From the NCBI GenBank assembly GCA_044450785.1, contig JBIOJM010000019.1, forward strand, positions 1-54,698: DNA of 54,698 nucleotides, given 5' to 3'. This DNA is from JBIOJM01 sp044450785 (lineage in GTDB: Bacteria; Planctomycetota; Planctomycetia; Isosphaerales; Isosphaeraceae). Below the pieces are notes generated by a model, which worked only from the letters and a program-made list of their open reading frames with translations, searched no databases and had not been told where the DNA came from. Below are positions 35,884 to 43,846 of the stretch, piece after piece; the stretch's first letter is position 1; every line of letters begins with the position of its first letter. A program made the translations under genes and the position numbers.

Positions 35884-37056
35884 ATGTATCCCGCGCCGAT
35901 CTACCTGGATCACAACGCGACCGCGCCCTTGGACCCCGAGGTCCTCGACGCGATGCGGCCGTACTTTCTGGCGGCGGGCAACGCCGAGAGCCGACACTCC
36001 TTCGGCCGGTCAGCCCGGCGCGGCTGGGAGTTCGCCAAGGAGACGGTCGCGCAGATCCTGGGTGCCGACCCGGCCGAGGTGATCTTCACCTCGGGTGGGA
36101 CCGAGGCCAACAACCTGGCCGTCTTCGGGTTGGCCGGCGCCGAGTCGTCACCGGGGCACGTGATCTCCAGCCCGATTGAACATCCGGCGATCGCCGAGCC
36201 GGTGGCCCGGCTCGAAGCAGCCGGCTTCACCGTGGACCACGTGCCGGTCAACGGGCAGGGGCTCGCCGATGTGTCGTGCATGGCCGCGTGTTTCCGCGCC
36301 GACACTCGGTTCGCGACCTTGATCCTCGCCAACAATGAGACGGGTGCGATCCAGCCGGTCGGTGCACTGGCGGCATTGGCTGTAGCGCGGCATATCCCCA
36401 TCCACACCGACGCGGTGCAGGCTGTCGGCCGCCTCCCGGTCCATTTTCACGAACTGGGTGTGACGACCCTGGCGGCAAGCGCACACAAATTCCACGGCCC
36501 GGTGGGGATCGGTCTGCTCTTGGTACGGAGCGGAGTCCGGCTCGGCTCGCGGCTCTTTGGCGGCGGGCAACAGCAAGGCCGGCGACCGGGAACCATCGCG
36601 GTCCCTCTGGCCGTCGGGCTGGCCACAGCCCTTCAGAAGTGGCAGGACCAATCGGCCGCCCGCGCCGCGCGCTGGGTCGCCTTGCGAGACCGTCTTGAAG
36701 CTGGCCTGCTGGCTGCCTTGGGACCGGAGCAGGTCATCCGCAACGGCCCGGCTCAAAATGAGTTGCGACTTCCCCAAACCCTCAACCTCGGCTTCCCCGG
36801 GCTCGACGGCGATGCCCTCTTGATTCAGCTCGACCTTGCCGGTATCGCCGCCTCATTAGGCTCGGCCTGCGCCAGCGGCTCGACTCGACCCTCTCCGACT
36901 CTGATGGCGATGCACATCCCCGACGACCGGCTGCGCTCCTCGGTCCGCTTCAGCTTGGGCGCCACCACCACCGAGGCTGAGATCGATGAGGCCGTTGAAC
37001 GCATCGCGGTCGTTGTGAAGCACATCGCCGAGGCGGTCGAGACCTCTACGGAATGA
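35884..37056 (+). CDS. Cysteine desulfurase (NifS/IscS-like)
   Basis: 390 residues, the expected length. The PLP lysine is K202 (SAHKFHG), the early TGGTEANN-like motif SGGTEANNLA (70-79) contacts the cofactor, and the catalytic Cys 329 sits in LGSACASGS. The enzyme releases sulfur from L-cysteine as a protein-bound persulfide for Fe-S clusters and other sulfur products. No Fe-S scaffold gene is adjacent, but larE, which also handles sulfur, lies 2.7 kb downstream. The short linker before the active Cys is of the class I kind. Confidence 0.92.
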   Translation: MYPAPIYLDHNATAPLDPEVLDAMRPYFLAAGNAESRHSFGRSARRGWEFAKETVAQILGADPAEVIFTSGGTEANNLAVFGLAGAESSPGHVISSPIEHPAIAEPVARLEAAGFTVDHVPVNGQGLADVSCMAACFRADTRFATLILANNETGAIQPVGALAALAVARHIPIHTDAVQAVGRLPVHFHELGVTTLAASAHKFHGPVGIGLLLVRSGVRLGSRLFGGGQQQGRRPGTIAVPLAVGLATALQKWQDQSAARAARWVALRDRLEAGLLAALGPEQVIRNGPAQNELRLPQTLNLGFPGLDGDALLIQLDLAGIAASLGSACASGSTRPSPTLMAMHIPDDRLRSSVRFSLGATTTEAEIDEAVERIAVVVKHIAEAVETSTE

Positions 37057-37117
37057 CGATTACCCGCGTCACCACCAAGCTTCAGGCAAGTCGGTCGGAG
37101 AGTCGGCTGGAGGACCC

Positions 37118-39397
37118 GTGATTCGAGATTCGGAAGAAACCACGCCCGGGGAGCCTGGACAGGCCGACCAGTTGCTCGCTCGACCAGTTCCCGGGAGGCG
37201 AAGCTCAAGGCGTGCCGTCATCGACCTTTTCCTCATCAGCTTTCTGGTGCTATTTCTTGAACTCACGTGCATACGATGGTTTGGCGCGACCGTTATTTTT
37301 CTCACGTTCTTCACGAACCTTGTGCTCATGGCGTCGTTTCTGGGGGTTTCTGTCGGGTGTCTCGCCGCCACCAGGAAATGGAACCTGATCAATGGCCTCT
37401 CTCCCCTTGCTTTGCTGGCCGTGGGTTTGGGTTACGGAGCGCTCTGGGTCTACGTCCGGTTCAATCAGGTCGTGGTCGACGTGGGAGGCCAGCAGTCCCC
37501 TCAGCTCATTTACTTCGGCACTGATGCGCGGGTCCGCGACATCTCGACGTTCGTCGTTCCCGTCGAGGCTGTTGGCGGCGTGTTCTTCGTCTTGATCGCG
37601 CTCTTGTTCGTGGGGTTGGGCCAGGAAATGGGACGGCGGTTCGACGCGATCTCTAACCGGGTTGAGGCTTACACCGCCGATATCCTGGGCAGCCTGACCG
37701 GGATCCTGGTGTTCGGGGTCACGTCTTACCTGCAACTGCCCGCGGTGAGCTGGTTCGTGGCAAGCCTGGGCACGAGTCTCTATCTGGCAACCTGTTGGAG
37801 GTGGCGCTGGGTGAACCTACTCGCCGCGCTGGGGGCTCTCTTCATTGTCGCCAAGACTGACTGGCCCAAGAGCTCCGAGGGAACTGCGGTGCAGAACACC
37901 TGGTCGCCCTATTACCTGGTTTCATACAAGCCGTGGGCCGGCTGGATCGATGTCAACAACTTAAACCACCAGGGAATGCTGAAGATCGAGACCTCAGGCT
38001 CAGCCTACATGCTGCCGTACTTGCTGAATCGCGACGCCGGCGGCCGTCCATTCGAGGACATCCTGATCATCGGGGCGGGCTCGGGCAACGACGTCGCCGC
38101 GGCTTTGAAGTATCGCCCCAAGCACATCGACGCCGTCGAGATCGACCCCGTTATCAATTCCATTGGCCGGCGCGACCATCCAGACCGACCCTTCAGCGAT
38201 CCGCGGGTCTCAATCCAGCTCGACGACGGCCGGAGCTTTGTCCGCAAGACTGAGAGCAAGTATGATCTCATCATTTATGCACTTGTCGACTCACTCGTTC
38301 TTCACTCGAGCTATTCGAGCCTACGGCTCGAGAGTTTCTTGTTCACCGAGGAGGCCTTCCGCGACATCAAGGCCAAACTGAAGCCCGGCGGTGTCTTCGC
38401 CCTTTACAATTTCTACCGACAGGGTTGGGTGGTCGGGCGCTTGCAGAAGCTGACTGAGACCGTATTCGGCTCCAAGCCCATCGTTGTCTCGCTCCCCTAC
38501 CAGGAAACCATCACTCCCTCGGAGAACCAGCGCGGTTACATCACCTTCCTCCTCGTGGGGAATACAGAATCGAAGGTTGTCGAAACGATCCGGTCCAAAT
38601 TCGAGACCAGCAGGTTCTTCTGGTTGAACCCCCAACCGCTCTTCAACGAATCGGTCGGCGGCTACGGTTTTGATCCGCCCCAGCTCGAGGGGACAGTCCA
38701 TCCCGAATTCAAGAAGATCGGCTTGGCCCGTGTCGATTTGACCGGGATCGACCGCGTCCCCACGGACAACTGGCCTTTTCTCTACCTTCGCGAACCGGTG
38801 CTCCCTGCCCTCAACCTTCGGGGAATAGCAATCGTGGGGGCGCTTTCACTGGTCATCCTTGTGATCTTCGCGCCAGTGTGGAAGGTTCATCCCAACGGCC
38901 AGATGTTTTTCCTGGGCGCGGGCTTCATGCTCCTGGAAACGAAAGGCGTGGTACACCTGGCGCTCCTGTTCGGGTCGACTTGGGTGGTCAACTCGATCGT
39001 CTTCGCCACGATCCTCTGCATGATTCTGCTGAGCAATCTGGTCGTACTGTCGATGAAGCCGAGGCGGCTCTGGCCCTACTATTTGCTGCTGATCCTGGTC
39101 CTGGGCATCAACAGCCTGATCCCCATGGCCGACTTTCTGGCCTTGCCCGGTGTGACCAAGATCGTTGCCTCGTGTGCCGTGGTCTTCGTCCCCGTCTTCT
39201 TCGCCGGCGTGATCTTCGCGACCTCGTTCCGTGACAGTCAGCACCCCGACGTCGATTTCGGGTCCAACATCGGTGGAATCATCCTCGGTGGACTGAGCGA
39301 GTATTTCTCACTCATCGGGGGTTTCAATTCCCTGCTCTGGATCGCGATCGGCTTTTACCTGCTCTCGGCGGTGCTGCGGCCGAGGATCACGCAGTAA
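37118..39397 (+). CDS. Membrane-embedded spermidine-synthase-like protein
   Basis: 759 residues from a GTG four bases after GGAGG. Hydrophobic helices cover about 34-270, then an SAM-type methyltransferase fold with motif I ILIIGAGSGNDVAAAL (about 316-331) and DAVEIDP (about 341-347), then six more helices to the C-terminus. The architecture (membrane + spermidine synthase domain + membrane) is known from a broad bacterial family whose reaction is mostly uncharacterised; aminopropyl transfer is possible but unproven. It stands 61 bp after the cysteine desulfurase, so cotranscription is possible. Confidence 0.75.
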   Translation: MIRDSEETTPGEPGQADQLLARPVPGRRSSRRAVIDLFLISFLVLFLELTCIRWFGATVIFLTFFTNLVLMASFLGVSVGCLAATRKWNLINGLSPLALLAVGLGYGALWVYVRFNQVVVDVGGQQSPQLIYFGTDARVRDISTFVVPVEAVGGVFFVLIALLFVGLGQEMGRRFDAISNRVEAYTADILGSLTGILVFGVTSYLQLPAVSWFVASLGTSLYLATCWRWRWVNLLAALGALFIVAKTDWPKSSEGTAVQNTWSPYYLVSYKPWAGWIDVNNLNHQGMLKIETSGSAYMLPYLLNRDAGGRPFEDILIIGAGSGNDVAAALKYRPKHIDAVEIDPVINSIGRRDHPDRPFSDPRVSIQLDDGRSFVRKTESKYDLIIYALVDSLVLHSSYSSLRLESFLFTEEAFRDIKAKLKPGGVFALYNFYRQGWVVGRLQKLTETVFGSKPIVVSLPYQETITPSENQRGYITFLLVGNTESKVVETIRSKFETSRFFWLNPQPLFNESVGGYGFDPPQLEGTVHPEFKKIGLARVDLTGIDRVPTDNWPFLYLREPVLPALNLRGIAIVGALSLVILVIFAPVWKVHPNGQMFFLGAGFMLLETKGVVHLALLFGSTWVVNSIVFATILCMILLSNLVVLSMKPRRLWPYYLLLILVLGINSLIPMADFLALPGVTKIVASCAVVFVPVFFAGVIFATSFRDSQHPDVDFGSNIGGIILGGLSEYFSLIGGFNSLLWIAIGFYLLSAVLRPRITQ

Positions 39398-39731
39398 AGG
39401 GGTCCGACGATCATTGGAACAGAAAGTCAGGTCAAGCAACGGAATTCCGAGCTAGAGTGCCTGGCGGGCTGGCTGATTGCCCCAATTCTTTTTGACAACC
39501 TTGACCAATCCAGCCGATATTTAGTCTAACGACTTGATGGAGAAAGACTTGAATGCGATTACCATCCACCGCGGAGCTCGCCTGATGGAGGTAATCGACG
39601 GTGCCCGTAGGACGCTCCCGCAACGTTGAGACCGACCCGCGCCTTGAGGTAAGTTCCTACTGCCTTGTACAATTTGTTGAGTGCGGACTTCAATAGAGAG
39701 GAACCGTATCGGTGGGCGATGGAGGTGACTC
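39398..39731. other. Intergenic stretch upstream of larE
   Basis: No gene seen. A possible promoter is TTGACA at 39492-39497 with GATATT 18 bases downstream (39516-39521), pointing to the plus-strand larE gene, but the -10 match is weak. The 3' end holds the strong GGAGGTGA ribosome site of larE. Confidence 0.3.
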
Positions 39732-40625
39732 TTGAGCCGCAGCGCATGGACCGAAACCGATAGGGCGCTGAGCGACCGCCGCTCGCGGCTCCTGGATACG
39801 CTGCGCGGCTACGGCCGGGTCGCGATCGCCTTTTCGGGGGGAATCGACAGCACGGTCGTCACCCAGGCGGCGTATGAAGCCCTGGGGGATTTGGCGATCG
39901 CCGTGACGGCGGTCTCCGACAGCCTCGCCAGCGGTGAGCTCGAAGAGGCCCAGGAACTCGCCCGGCAAATCGGCATTCGTCACCGGGTGATCCACACGGC
40001 GGAGTTTGCCGACCCGAATTATCTGCGCAACAATGCCGACCGCTGCTATTTCTGCAAGAGCGAGCTCTACGGGCGGCTGGCGGGGATGTTGGAAGAGCTG
40101 GGGGTCGACGTGATCGCCTCGGGGGCCAACCTCGATGACATGGGAGATTACCGGCCCGGCCTGAAAGCCGCCCAGGAGCACGGGGTCCGGCACCCCCTGC
40201 AGGAATGCGGGCTCAGCAAGGCCGACGTCCGCGCGCTGGCCCGGGCCTGGGGCCTGCCCACCTGGGATAAGCCGGCGACGCCTTGCCTCTCCAGCCGGAT
40301 CGCCTACGGTGAAGACGTGAACACCGAGCGAGTGCAGATGATTGACCAGGCCGAGCAATGGCTCCGCCGGCGCGGTTTGCACGTGCTGCGAGTCCGCTAC
40401 CACAAAGGCGATCTGGCCCGCATCGAGGTCCCCCTGGACGACTTGCCCCGCTTCGTCGAGCTCGAGCTCCGCGGTGAGCTGATCCCCGCCTTCCGTGCCT
40501 TGGGCTTCAAGTTCGTCACGCTCGACCTCGAGGGGTTCCGCTCGGGCAGCCTCAACAGCGTTATCCCCGTGGAGAGTCTGCTCCGGGGAGTCGGTCGTGA
40601 CAAGCTGCAAGTGCCCAGCAGTTAG
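39732..40625 (+). CDS. larE: ATP-dependent sacrificial sulfur transferase LarE
   Basis: 297 residues from a TTG directly after GGAGGTGA; the nearby ATG is out of frame, so TTG is the real start. PP-loop SGGIDS (35-40) activates the substrate with ATP, CYFCK (105-109) follows, and PCLSSRI places Cys 185 at the sacrificial position. LarE sulfurates the nickel-pincer nucleotide precursor of lactate racemase and related enzymes. No larB, larC or larA is present here, so the cofactor pathway would be completed elsewhere. Confidence 0.85.
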   Translation: MSRSAWTETDRALSDRRSRLLDTLRGYGRVAIAFSGGIDSTVVTQAAYEALGDLAIAVTAVSDSLASGELEEAQELARQIGIRHRVIHTAEFADPNYLRNNADRCYFCKSELYGRLAGMLEELGVDVIASGANLDDMGDYRPGLKAAQEHGVRHPLQECGLSKADVRALARAWGLPTWDKPATPCLSSRIAYGEDVNTERVQMIDQAEQWLRRRGLHVLRVRYHKGDLARIEVPLDDLPRFVELELRGELIPAFRALGFKFVTLDLEGFRSGSLNSVIPVESLLRGVGRDKLQVPSS

Positions 40626-40631
40626 TTGCTC

Positions 40632-40671
40632 GTTGCTGGCAAGAACGGATCAATCCTTCTTGACTAGCAAC
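40632..40671. repeat. Hairpin after larE
   Basis: Two nested inverted repeats: GTTGCT/AGCAAC (40632-40637 and 40666-40671) and CAAGAA/TTCTTG (40640-40645 and 40657-40662). No U run follows, so terminator activity is uncertain. Confidence 0.5.
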
Positions 40672-40709
40672 TTGCAATTCACAACTCGCAACTCGCGGCT
40701 AGCAACTTA
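40668..40709. repeat. Degenerate heptamer array, unit CAACTCG-like
   Basis: Six 7-mers in phase: CAACTTG, CAATTCA, CAACTCG, CAACTCG, CGGCTAG, CAACTTA. They overlap the right arm of the hairpin and lie just upstream of the zinc-ribbon gene. Confidence 0.6.
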
Positions 40710-40725
40710 CCACCAGGCCCTTCCC

Positions 40726-41334
40726 ATGCCTCCGGTGACTTGCCGGTGTGGTGAAAAACTGAAAATCCCGCCCGATGCTCCCGAGCGGATCGACTGCCCC
40801 AAATGCGGGGCCCGGATCAGGCTGCGCCGCTCGACGCCACCTCAGGGGAAGAACGAGACCGGCGACGGCTTCCTGAGGTTCCTTTGCCCCTGCGGTCGCC
40901 GGCTCAAGGTCCCTGCCGCCGATCGGCCCGTGGCGGGCAAGTGCCCCGACTGCGGGCGAGTTGTCCCGGTTCCCACGTCCGCGCAGGCCGTTTCAAATGC
41001 AACCCCCGCAAAAAAAACCGGCCTGAGCGACCCTGAAGCACGAACCGAGGACCTCGACGCCAACGACCTCGCCCAGCTCGAAAACTGGGCTGCACGGCAC
41101 CTGGCCAGTTCGAGCCGGCCTGCGGACCCCCTCCCGACCACGACCGGCTTCCTCGCGGTCGCCTCCGGTGGTGGTAACCCCGTTGCGAACACCGGACTCC
41201 TCACTTCCTCCATGCCTCCTCCCTCCAAGGTCAAGTTCGAGGCTGGCCTGCGGATTTGCCCCCGCTGTAAAAAACCCGTCCACCTGAGTGCCGCCAACTG
41301 CCGCGAATGCGGTACCCCTATCCCCCGCCAGTAA
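40726..41334 (+). CDS. Zinc-ribbon protein
   Basis: 202 residues. Cys pairs CRCG (6-9) and CPKCG (24-28) form the first ribbon, CPCG and CPDCG the second, and CPRCKK with CREC the third at the C-terminus; they are joined by a Pro/Ser/Thr linker. It probably binds zinc and mediates protein or nucleic acid contacts; the role is unknown. No catalytic motif is seen. Confidence 0.75.
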   Translation: MPPVTCRCGEKLKIPPDAPERIDCPKCGARIRLRRSTPPQGKNETGDGFLRFLCPCGRRLKVPAADRPVAGKCPDCGRVVPVPTSAQAVSNATPAKKTGLSDPEARTEDLDANDLAQLENWAARHLASSSRPADPLPTTTGFLAVASGGGNPVANTGLLTSSMPPPSKVKFEAGLRICPRCKKPVHLSAANCRECGTPIPRQ

Positions 41335-41400
41335 GCGGCGAAGAGCCAAAAGTGAGGACCTGGACCGTGTCATCGCGACCCTTTGAGACGGAGCACCACG

Positions 41401-43239
41401 ATGCAACGAATTCCCGGCATGCTGGCCTGGGCTGCCTGTGCTTTGACGTCGGTCGCGACCGCCGATGAGCCGAGCAACCCGTTTCAGGGCGAGTGGCGCA
41501 CCACGATCGGCGTCATCTCACTCGAACAGAAGGGAGAGGCGGTCACCGGAAGCTACGGACCGGGTGGCCGGTTTCCGATCAAGGGCACCGCGAAGGGGAA
41601 AATGCTAACGTTTGAATACGAGGAGGGCCCGGCCAAGGGAGATGCCCAATTCATGCTCGATGCGTCCGGAAACGCGTTCACGGGCACGTTCCAGATTCGC
41701 AACGGGCGGCGCGGATCATGGAACGGCTGGAGGCCCGATCCGACCGCGCCCGGCGACAAGCCAGCAAGTTTCGCCGGCCTCTGGCTGACCGACCTCGGTC
41801 TGGCGGAGCTGGCCCAGGATGGTACGAAGGTCCAGGGTCGCTACGCCGCGCGGGGCAATTCGACGATCGAGGGTAAGGCCACCGGCCGGCGGCTCGACTT
41901 CCGCTTCAAGAACTTCCGCGGCGGCCAGGGCTGGTTCGATTTTGCCGCCGATGGTAAGTCCTTCGCCGGCGCGAGCAACACCGACGGGTTCCCCGGCTGG
42001 TTCGGTTGGCAAGGAAGGAAGGCCCCTGAGTACACTCGTCACACACACCTCGAGCCCGGAAAGATCGTCGACGGGTCGACGCGGAACCTTCTGACCTACG
42101 CCGTCCGTGCACCGCAGGACTATCAACCCGGCTCTTCCCGCAAGTGGCCCACGGTCTTGATCCTCCACGGCTCGAACATGAACAGCCGGAGCTACGTGGG
42201 CACGATCGCCGCCGCCTGGCCCGATATCGCCCGCGACTTCATGCTCCTGGGCATCAACGGCGAGACGCCCTCGAACCTCGGCGATCTTCCGCGGTTCAAC
42301 TACACCTACGTGAACTACGTCGGCCGGAGCACGTTCCAGGGCTTCCCCGGCACCGACCGCGAGAGCCCTGCTCTGGTCAGCGAGGCGATGGCCGAGCTGA
42401 AGGACGTCTACCCGATCTCCCACTATCTCGTGGGCGGCCATTCCCAGGGGGGCTTCCTGACCTACAGCCTGCTCATGAACTTCCCCGAGTCGTTGGCCGG
42501 AGCGTTCCCGGTCTCGTGCGGCGTGATCTTCCAGTGCGAGCCGGGTGTCTATGCCGACGAGACGCTGCGCCGAGCACAGCGGGCAGTCCCCCTCGCCATC
42601 GTCCACGGCAAGACCGACCCCTTGGTCGGCTTCGCCATGGGCCAGTACGCCGCAACCGTCTTCGGTGAGTCCGACTGGCCCGCCTTCCGATTCTATGACG
42701 ACAATGATGGTGCTCACATGTTCGCACGTCTACCGATCGGTCCGGCGATCCGCTGGCTGGAGTCGCACGCCTCGCGCGATCCGGCGACCCTGCTCGACTT
42801 CGCCGGGAAGCGGTTGGGTGAGGGAGGATACCGGGACGCGGTCGCCGCCCTCAACCGCGCACGCACACTGAGCCTCGACGACGGCCAGAAGCGTCGTGCC
42901 GGCGAGTTAGGCCGCGCGATCAATGACAAGGCGACCGCCGGCGCCGCCAAGTACCTGGCACTGATCCGCCAGGCCAAGGACGGCTCCTGGATCGACGGCT
43001 TCCTCACCTTCCGCGACGATTTCGAGTTCGCCGAAGCCGCCCACGAGGTCATGGCTGCTTTTGCCGAGCTTCGCGCCCGCCACGACGGACCGGCCAAGGA
43101 CGCTTTCGCCGCGGCACGGGGGTTGTTCCAGCAAGGCAAGCAGGACGAGGGATACGCCAAGTACCGCGAGATTGTCCAGTCCTATTACGCTTCGCCTCTT
43201 TACCGTACCGTGAAGCGATGGCTGGAGGAACGCAAGTAG
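41401..43239 (+). CDS. Secreted alpha/beta-hydrolase (esterase-like)
   Basis: 612 residues; the first ATG six codons upstream is possible. Signal peptide (MLAWAACALTSVATA), two small beta domains of about 75 residues each in tandem (GEWRTTIGVISLEQ and GLWLTDLGLAELAQ; their motifs correspond), then the hydrolase core with LILHGSN (about 253-259), GHSQG (346-350, Ser 348), Asp 406 (GKTDP) and His 439 (DGAHMF). This is a complete triad. The C-terminal 130 residues are helical. Phospholipase, feruloyl esterase or PHB depolymerase-like activity would fit. Confidence 0.78.
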   Translation: MQRIPGMLAWAACALTSVATADEPSNPFQGEWRTTIGVISLEQKGEAVTGSYGPGGRFPIKGTAKGKMLTFEYEEGPAKGDAQFMLDASGNAFTGTFQIRNGRRGSWNGWRPDPTAPGDKPASFAGLWLTDLGLAELAQDGTKVQGRYAARGNSTIEGKATGRRLDFRFKNFRGGQGWFDFAADGKSFAGASNTDGFPGWFGWQGRKAPEYTRHTHLEPGKIVDGSTRNLLTYAVRAPQDYQPGSSRKWPTVLILHGSNMNSRSYVGTIAAAWPDIARDFMLLGINGETPSNLGDLPRFNYTYVNYVGRSTFQGFPGTDRESPALVSEAMAELKDVYPISHYLVGGHSQGGFLTYSLLMNFPESLAGAFPVSCGVIFQCEPGVYADETLRRAQRAVPLAIVHGKTDPLVGFAMGQYAATVFGESDWPAFRFYDDNDGAHMFARLPIGPAIRWLESHASRDPATLLDFAGKRLGEGGYRDAVAALNRARTLSLDDGQKRRAGELGRAINDKATAGAAKYLALIRQAKDGSWIDGFLTFRDDFEFAEAAHEVMAAFAELRARHDGPAKDAFAAARGLFQQGKQDEGYAKYREIVQSYYASPLYRTVKRWLEERK

Positions 43240-43243
43240 CCGC

Positions 43244-43780
43244 TTATCGGGCGCGCATCGACAATTTTTTTCGGGCAAAAACGAGCCATTGATGGATCGA
43301 GAAAAGCAGGATCACCAGCACCGGCCAGCCGACCCACGGCCACATGGTCAGCCACCGCGGCGCGCGCGGGGCAGCCATCAGCTCAAAACGAAGCTGGGCG
43401 CTCCCGCGGCTCCCTTCGACGGCGACCTCCACCTCCCACCGGCCCGGCTCGGCCAGATCAAAGGCGGCCGCCTGGAATAGCTTGTTCGTCGCCGCCTCCG
43501 TCGTGGCGGCGTGGCGGACCGTCTCACCGGGCCGGTCACACGGCGCCAACCCGACGATGACCCGGACCTCGTTCATCGGCTCGCCCGTGGTCGCATCCTG
43601 GACGAACACGCTGATGTCCACCGGACCGGCTCGGAAGGGAGTTGGCTCGGTGAATACGGTAATCCGGTATCCCCCCTCACATCGCGACAGGTGCACGGTA
43701 CCCCCATCCCCGCGCGCAGTCTCACCGCGGGCCACCGTAAGGACCCACCCCAGGGCCAGGCCGATCTTGACGAACCGCAT
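43244..43780 (-). CDS. FixH/YtkA-like membrane-anchored protein
   Basis: 178 residues from the ATG at 43778-43780; a longer frame to 43828 is possible. Signal segment (RFVKIGLALGWVLTVA) is followed by a beta-sandwich (GGYRITVFTEPTPFRAGPVDISVFV, in part YRITVFTEP and VDISVFV) and a C-terminal transmembrane helix (WPWVGWPVLVILLFSI). FixH/YtkA-like proteins sit in oxidase clusters and aid assembly. It follows the CtaG/CcoG-like fusion by 66 bp, echoing the FixG-FixH order. Confidence 0.65.
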   Translation of the reverse strand: MRFVKIGLALGWVLTVARGETARGDGGTVHLSRCEGGYRITVFTEPTPFRAGPVDISVFVQDATTGEPMNEVRVIVGLAPCDRPGETVRHAATTEAATNKLFQAAAFDLAEPGRWEVEVAVEGSRGSAQLRFELMAAPRAPRWLTMWPWVGWPVLVILLFSIHQWLVFARKKLSMRAR

Positions 43781-43846
43781 CTTCAGAACCGCCTCCGCCT
43801 TGCCCCCGAGACACTGCACGAACATCACCGGACCGCCCCGCCGGCA

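Noticed and set aside
40632..40671. Rho-independent terminator after larE
   Set aside because: The hairpin has no downstream T run; kept only as a repeat/hairpin.
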